The notes below the pieces were generated by a model. The model was given only the letters and a program-made list of their open reading frames with translations. It did no database searches and had not been told where the DNA came from. A program made the position numbers and the translations under genes. From an uncultured Maritalea sp. (GTDB lineage Bacteria; Pseudomonadota; Alphaproteobacteria; Rhizobiales; Devosiaceae): a stretch of 8,908 bases of DNA. Positions within the stretch are counted from its first letter, which is position 1, and each line of letters begins with the position of its first letter. Location of the stretch: NCBI GenBank assembly GCA_913055925.1, contig CAJXLH010000098.1, positions 1 to 8,908 on the forward strand, read 5' to 3'. Below are positions 6,731 to 8,908 of the stretch, piece by piece.

Positions 6731-7524
6731 CCCGGTTGGCGCTGCTTGTCGGCGAAGGTGACATAGCAGCGTCTGCGTTAAATGCCGTTCGCAACAATAG
6801 GGCGTATGACCCTATAATTCTGTCGATGCAGGACGTCGCAGGCGCTTTTGATGGCCAGGTTGATGTAGGTGACCCTAATACGTTGATTGAGCAATTGCGC
6901 GCTTTGCGTGTAGATGCCGTATGCGCCGTGGGTTATGTGGACCTTGACGCGCCGCGTCGCGCCGCAATCGCGCAGTTTGTGGTTTCGCATTCAGGCGGCA
7001 AAATCGACCCATCAGATATGGGCATTGAGCTCGCATATCAATTGATCGCCAAAGAGGCGCGCGCTGAGATTTTGGGCGTCCATCAGGTCTGTCCAGAAAT
7101 GATTGCCGGAACAGGCGTTTTGGCTGGTCAACAACCTGACATTACGGCTTCACAATTAGATCATATTGTTCGATCAGCACGCGCGGTGGCGCGGACAGAT
7201 TTAGGACAATCTATGGTGTTTGATGGCGAGCGCCCCATAGCAGCAGAAGACGTGCTGGGAACTGACAGTCTGATTGAACGTGCCGGAGAGATTGCGCTGC
7301 GTCACAATCTCAGTTCAGATCGCTTGATGCTTGTGAAGGTGACGAAGCCGCAGCAAAGCGGTATTGCGGATTTGCCAAGTATCGGGCCGAAGACAATCGA
7401 AAACTGCGCCGAGGCTGGTGTGAGAACCATTGTCGTTGAAGGCGATAAATGTCTAGTTGCATCGCGGCAAAAAACGCTGGATGTTGCCGAAGAGCAGGGC
7501 ATCTCGGTATTTGGCTGGGGCTAG
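6727..7524 (+). CDS. lpxI: UDP-2,3-diacylglucosamine pyrophosphatase, LpxI type (divergent)
   Basis: LpxI hydrolyses UDP-2,3-diacylglucosamine to 2,3-diacylglucosamine-1-phosphate (lipid X) and UMP. It replaces LpxH in most alphaproteobacteria. I start it at ATG 6727, inside an ATGA overlap with the lpxA stop; the in-frame ATG at 6697 would add ten residues inside lpxA. The product is 265 residues, a little shorter than the 283 of Caulobacter. The C-terminal catalytic motif KPQQ...ADLPSIGPKTIE (207-225) is clear, and Asp215 matches Asp225 of Caulobacter LpxI. His119 in GVHQV and the TDLGQSMV stretch (157-164) also align. Several other family motifs are altered: GEG (9-11) for GGG, PSD (95-97) in place of GDD, LGTD (177-180) for EGTD, and SGI (211-213) for the acidic-X-Arg triplet. 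Position between lpxA and lpxB supports the identity; full activity is less certain. Confidence 0.9.
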   Translation: MTRLALLVGEGDIAASALNAVRNNRAYDPIILSMQDVAGAFDGQVDVGDPNTLIEQLRALRVDAVCAVGYVDLDAPRRAAIAQFVVSHSGGKIDPSDMGIELAYQLIAKEARAEILGVHQVCPEMIAGTGVLAGQQPDITASQLDHIVRSARAVARTDLGQSMVFDGERPIAAEDVLGTDSLIERAGEIALRHNLSSDRLMLVKVTKPQQSGIADLPSIGPKTIENCAEAGVRTIVVEGDKCLVASRQKTLDVAEEQGISVFGWG

Positions 7525-7528
7525 CACC

Positions 7529-8632
7529 ATGCGCTTGTTTATTGTGGCAGGTGAGAGTTCTGGTGACCTTTTGGGCGCTGATCTTGTTTCTCAACTCAAA
7601 AAGCACACAGATCTCGAAATTCACGGCGTTGGCGGCGACAATCTGATTGCGGAGGGGCTGCAAAGCCTGTTCCCCATGTCGGATTTATCGGTAATGGGGT
7701 GGCGCGATGTCTATCTACGTTTGCCGAAATTGCTTTGGCGCTTAAAGCAGACAGTTGATGCGATTGTTGCGCAAAAACCTGATTTGGTTGTTCTTATTGA
7801 TAGCCAAGAGTTTTCAAACCGCGTGGCCCAAAAAGTGCGCGAGCGCTGGGCCGGCGCCAAAATTGTGCTTTATGTGGCACCTTCCGTTTGGGCGTGGCGA
7901 CCGGAACGGGCGCAGAAAATCAAAAATCTGTACGATGAGGTTCTTTGCGTACTGCCATTTGAACCGCGGGTATTTGCTGAGCTCGATGGACCTCGGACAA
8001 GCTATGTTGGTCATATCGCTGAGCATTTGGCAGATCAACGTCAAGCGGGGGCTGCTCGCAAGTCATTTTTGCTGCTTCCCGGCAGCCGCGAAGGTGAAAT
8101 CAATCGTAATCTCAAAGAGATAACGCCGACTATTGATTGGTTGGAAACTTCACATGATGATATTGAGCTTGTTTTGCCGACGTTGTTTAGGCTCGAAAAT
8201 GCTGTGTCAAAGTCTGTCTCACAGCACCAGGTTAAGGTCGTTGCAGGGCGAAATGAGTTTATCCGCCAAATCAGTACTGCAGGTGCTGCTATCGCCGTTT
8301 CGGGAACGGTGACGCTAGAACTTGGTTGCGCAAATATTCCGCATGTCATGACTTTTTTGGCTGAGCCAAAAATGATGCGGATTTACGAAGAAAATGGGCG
8401 GCCGCTCATCAACCTCAACAACATCATTGTTGGCCGGAAATTCGTGCCCGAGGTTTTGGGTACACGAGACCTTGCGCCAGCCATTTTGCGCGAGACGCAA
8501 CAATTGCTTGGTCGCGAACAAGCTCAACAGGATCAGCTGGCTGGTTATGAAGAAATGCGATTTAAAATGAAAGAAGGGGAGCCAGAGGCTCCCCGTCAAA
8601 ATGCTGTAGATAGAATTCTCGAACTCGCCTAA
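7529..8632 (+). CDS. lpxB: Lipid-A-disaccharide synthase
   Basis: LpxB is a GT19 glycosyltransferase at the cytoplasmic face of the inner membrane. It joins UDP-2,3-diacylglucosamine and lipid X into the beta-1,6 disaccharide of lipid A, so it uses both the substrate and the product of LpxI. I start it at ATG 7529, four bases after the lpxI stop, because the protein then begins MRLFIVAGESSGDLLGA as in the family; ATG 7457 would lie deep inside lpxI. The product has 367 residues, slightly short of the 382 of E. coli. Asp91 in LIDSQEFSNR matches the proposed catalytic aspartate. APSVWAWRPER (117-127), LLLPGSREGE (181-190), SGTVTLELG (258-266) and INLNNIIVGRKFVPE (294-308) are family motifs. Gln93 sits where proline is usual (DxPD/E). 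The 3' end carries a hairpin that probably serves gltA on the other strand. Confidence 0.97.
   Translation: MRLFIVAGESSGDLLGADLVSQLKKHTDLEIHGVGGDNLIAEGLQSLFPMSDLSVMGWRDVYLRLPKLLWRLKQTVDAIVAQKPDLVVLIDSQEFSNRVAQKVRERWAGAKIVLYVAPSVWAWRPERAQKIKNLYDEVLCVLPFEPRVFAELDGPRTSYVGHIAEHLADQRQAGAARKSFLLLPGSREGEINRNLKEITPTIDWLETSHDDIELVLPTLFRLENAVSKSVSQHQVKVVAGRNEFIRQISTAGAAIAVSGTVTLELGCANIPHVMTFLAEPKMMRIYEENGRPLINLNNIIVGRKFVPEVLGTRDLAPAILRETQQLLGREQAQQDQLAGYEEMRFKMKEGEPEAPRQNAVDRILELA
8564..8594 (-). terminator. Probable gltA terminator embedded antisense in lpxB
   Basis: On the minus strand, GGGGAGCC (8594-8587) and GGCTCCCC (8583-8576) form a perfect 8-bp GC-rich stem around a three-base loop, followed by TTCTTTCATTTT (8575-8564). 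It begins 38 bases after the gltA stop codon, the expected distance for an intrinsic terminator, and lies wholly within lpxB codons for residues about 346-356. On the plus strand the same hairpin has no T tract after it, so it should act mainly in the gltA direction. The T-rich stretch is interrupted by C and A, which lowers certainty. Confidence 0.7.
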
Positions 8633-8908
8633 TTAGCGGCCCGCAATATCCACATAGTCGCGTTTTGTTGCGCCAGTGAAGAGCTGACGAGGGCGACCAA
8701 TTTTTTGAGTTGGGTCTTCGATCATCTCTGCCCACTGTGATGTCCAGCCAACTGTACGCGCGAGCGCGAAAATTGCAGTGAACATTGATGTTGGGAAGCC
8801 GATCGCATCCAAAATAATACCGGAGTAGAAATCGACGTTCGGATAGAGTTTCTTCTCGATGAAGTATTCGTCTTCCAAAGCGATACGCTCCAGCTCTTGA
8901 GCAACTTG
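8633..8908 (-). CDS. gltA: Citrate synthase, C-terminal part only
   Basis: Citrate synthase condenses oxaloacetate and acetyl-CoA to citrate, the entry step of the TCA cycle. Only the last 91 residues are inside the window; the reading frame stays open to the window edge, so the first ATG-like codon of the visible piece (a TTG at 8878) is internal. The visible sequence includes ELERIALEDEYFIEKK, LYPNVDFYSGIILDAIGF and SQWAEMIEDP, followed by the KIGRPRQL segment, the standard C-terminal end of the type II (hexameric-type) bacterial enzyme. Its TAA (8635-8633) abuts the lpxB TAA with no bases between. Convergent gltA beside lpxB is common in Hyphomicrobiales and supports the taxonomic guess; there is no pathway link to lipid A. 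Confidence 0.96.
   Translation of the reverse strand, partial: QVAQELERIALEDEYFIEKKLYPNVDFYSGIILDAIGFPTSMFTAIFALARTVGWTSQWAEMIEDPTQKIGRPRQLFTGATKRDYVDIAGR

Noticed and set aside
7457..7528. Upstream ATG start for lpxB at 7457 adding 24 residues
   Set aside because: It would overlap lpxI by 68 bases and adds a basic, non-family extension before MRLFIVAGE; ATG 7529 gives the standard N terminus.

Overview
The window is a conserved envelope-biogenesis locus of an alphaproteobacterium, most likely from the Hyphomicrobiales (Rhizobiales). The order cdsA-rseP-bamA-lpxD-fabZ-lpxA-lpxI-lpxB, followed by a convergent gltA, is the usual arrangement in that group, and LpxI in place of LpxH fits an alphaproteobacterium. 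G+C looks close to one half by eye, lower than many soil rhizobia. A marine genus is possible, but that is only a guess. No mobile elements, tRNA or rRNA genes, CRISPR arrays or phage genes are visible.

Layout. 1-724: 3' part of cdsA (CDP-diacylglycerol synthesis). 752-1882: rseP, a site-2 intramembrane protease with a TTG start. 1883-2057: a 175-bp leader with inverted repeats. 2058-4364: bamA, the outer-membrane beta-barrel insertase. 4365-4434: a short junction with a strong intrinsic terminator overlapped by a candidate sigma-70-type promoter. 4435-8632: lpxD, fabZ, lpxA, lpxI and lpxB, tightly packed with two ATGA overlaps. 8633-8908: the 3' end of gltA on the minus strand; its stop codon directly abuts that of lpxB.

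How the genes work together. CdsA supplies the precursor of the membrane phospholipids. LpxA, LpxI, LpxB and LpxD carry out four steps of lipid A (Raetz pathway) synthesis; LpxC, between LpxA and LpxD, is not in the window. FabZ makes the trans-2-enoyl-ACP that is reduced toward the acyl-ACPs used by LpxA and LpxD. BamA inserts outer-membrane proteins, and RseP acts in envelope stress signalling and membrane protein turnover. gltA is a neighbour with no direct pathway link.

I found no unknown multi-gene system. The points most worth a second look are the missing dxr between cdsA and rseP, the promoter that appears to lie inside the bamA terminator, the gltA terminator that appears to lie antisense inside lpxB, and an LpxI that has lost several residues normally conserved in its family.
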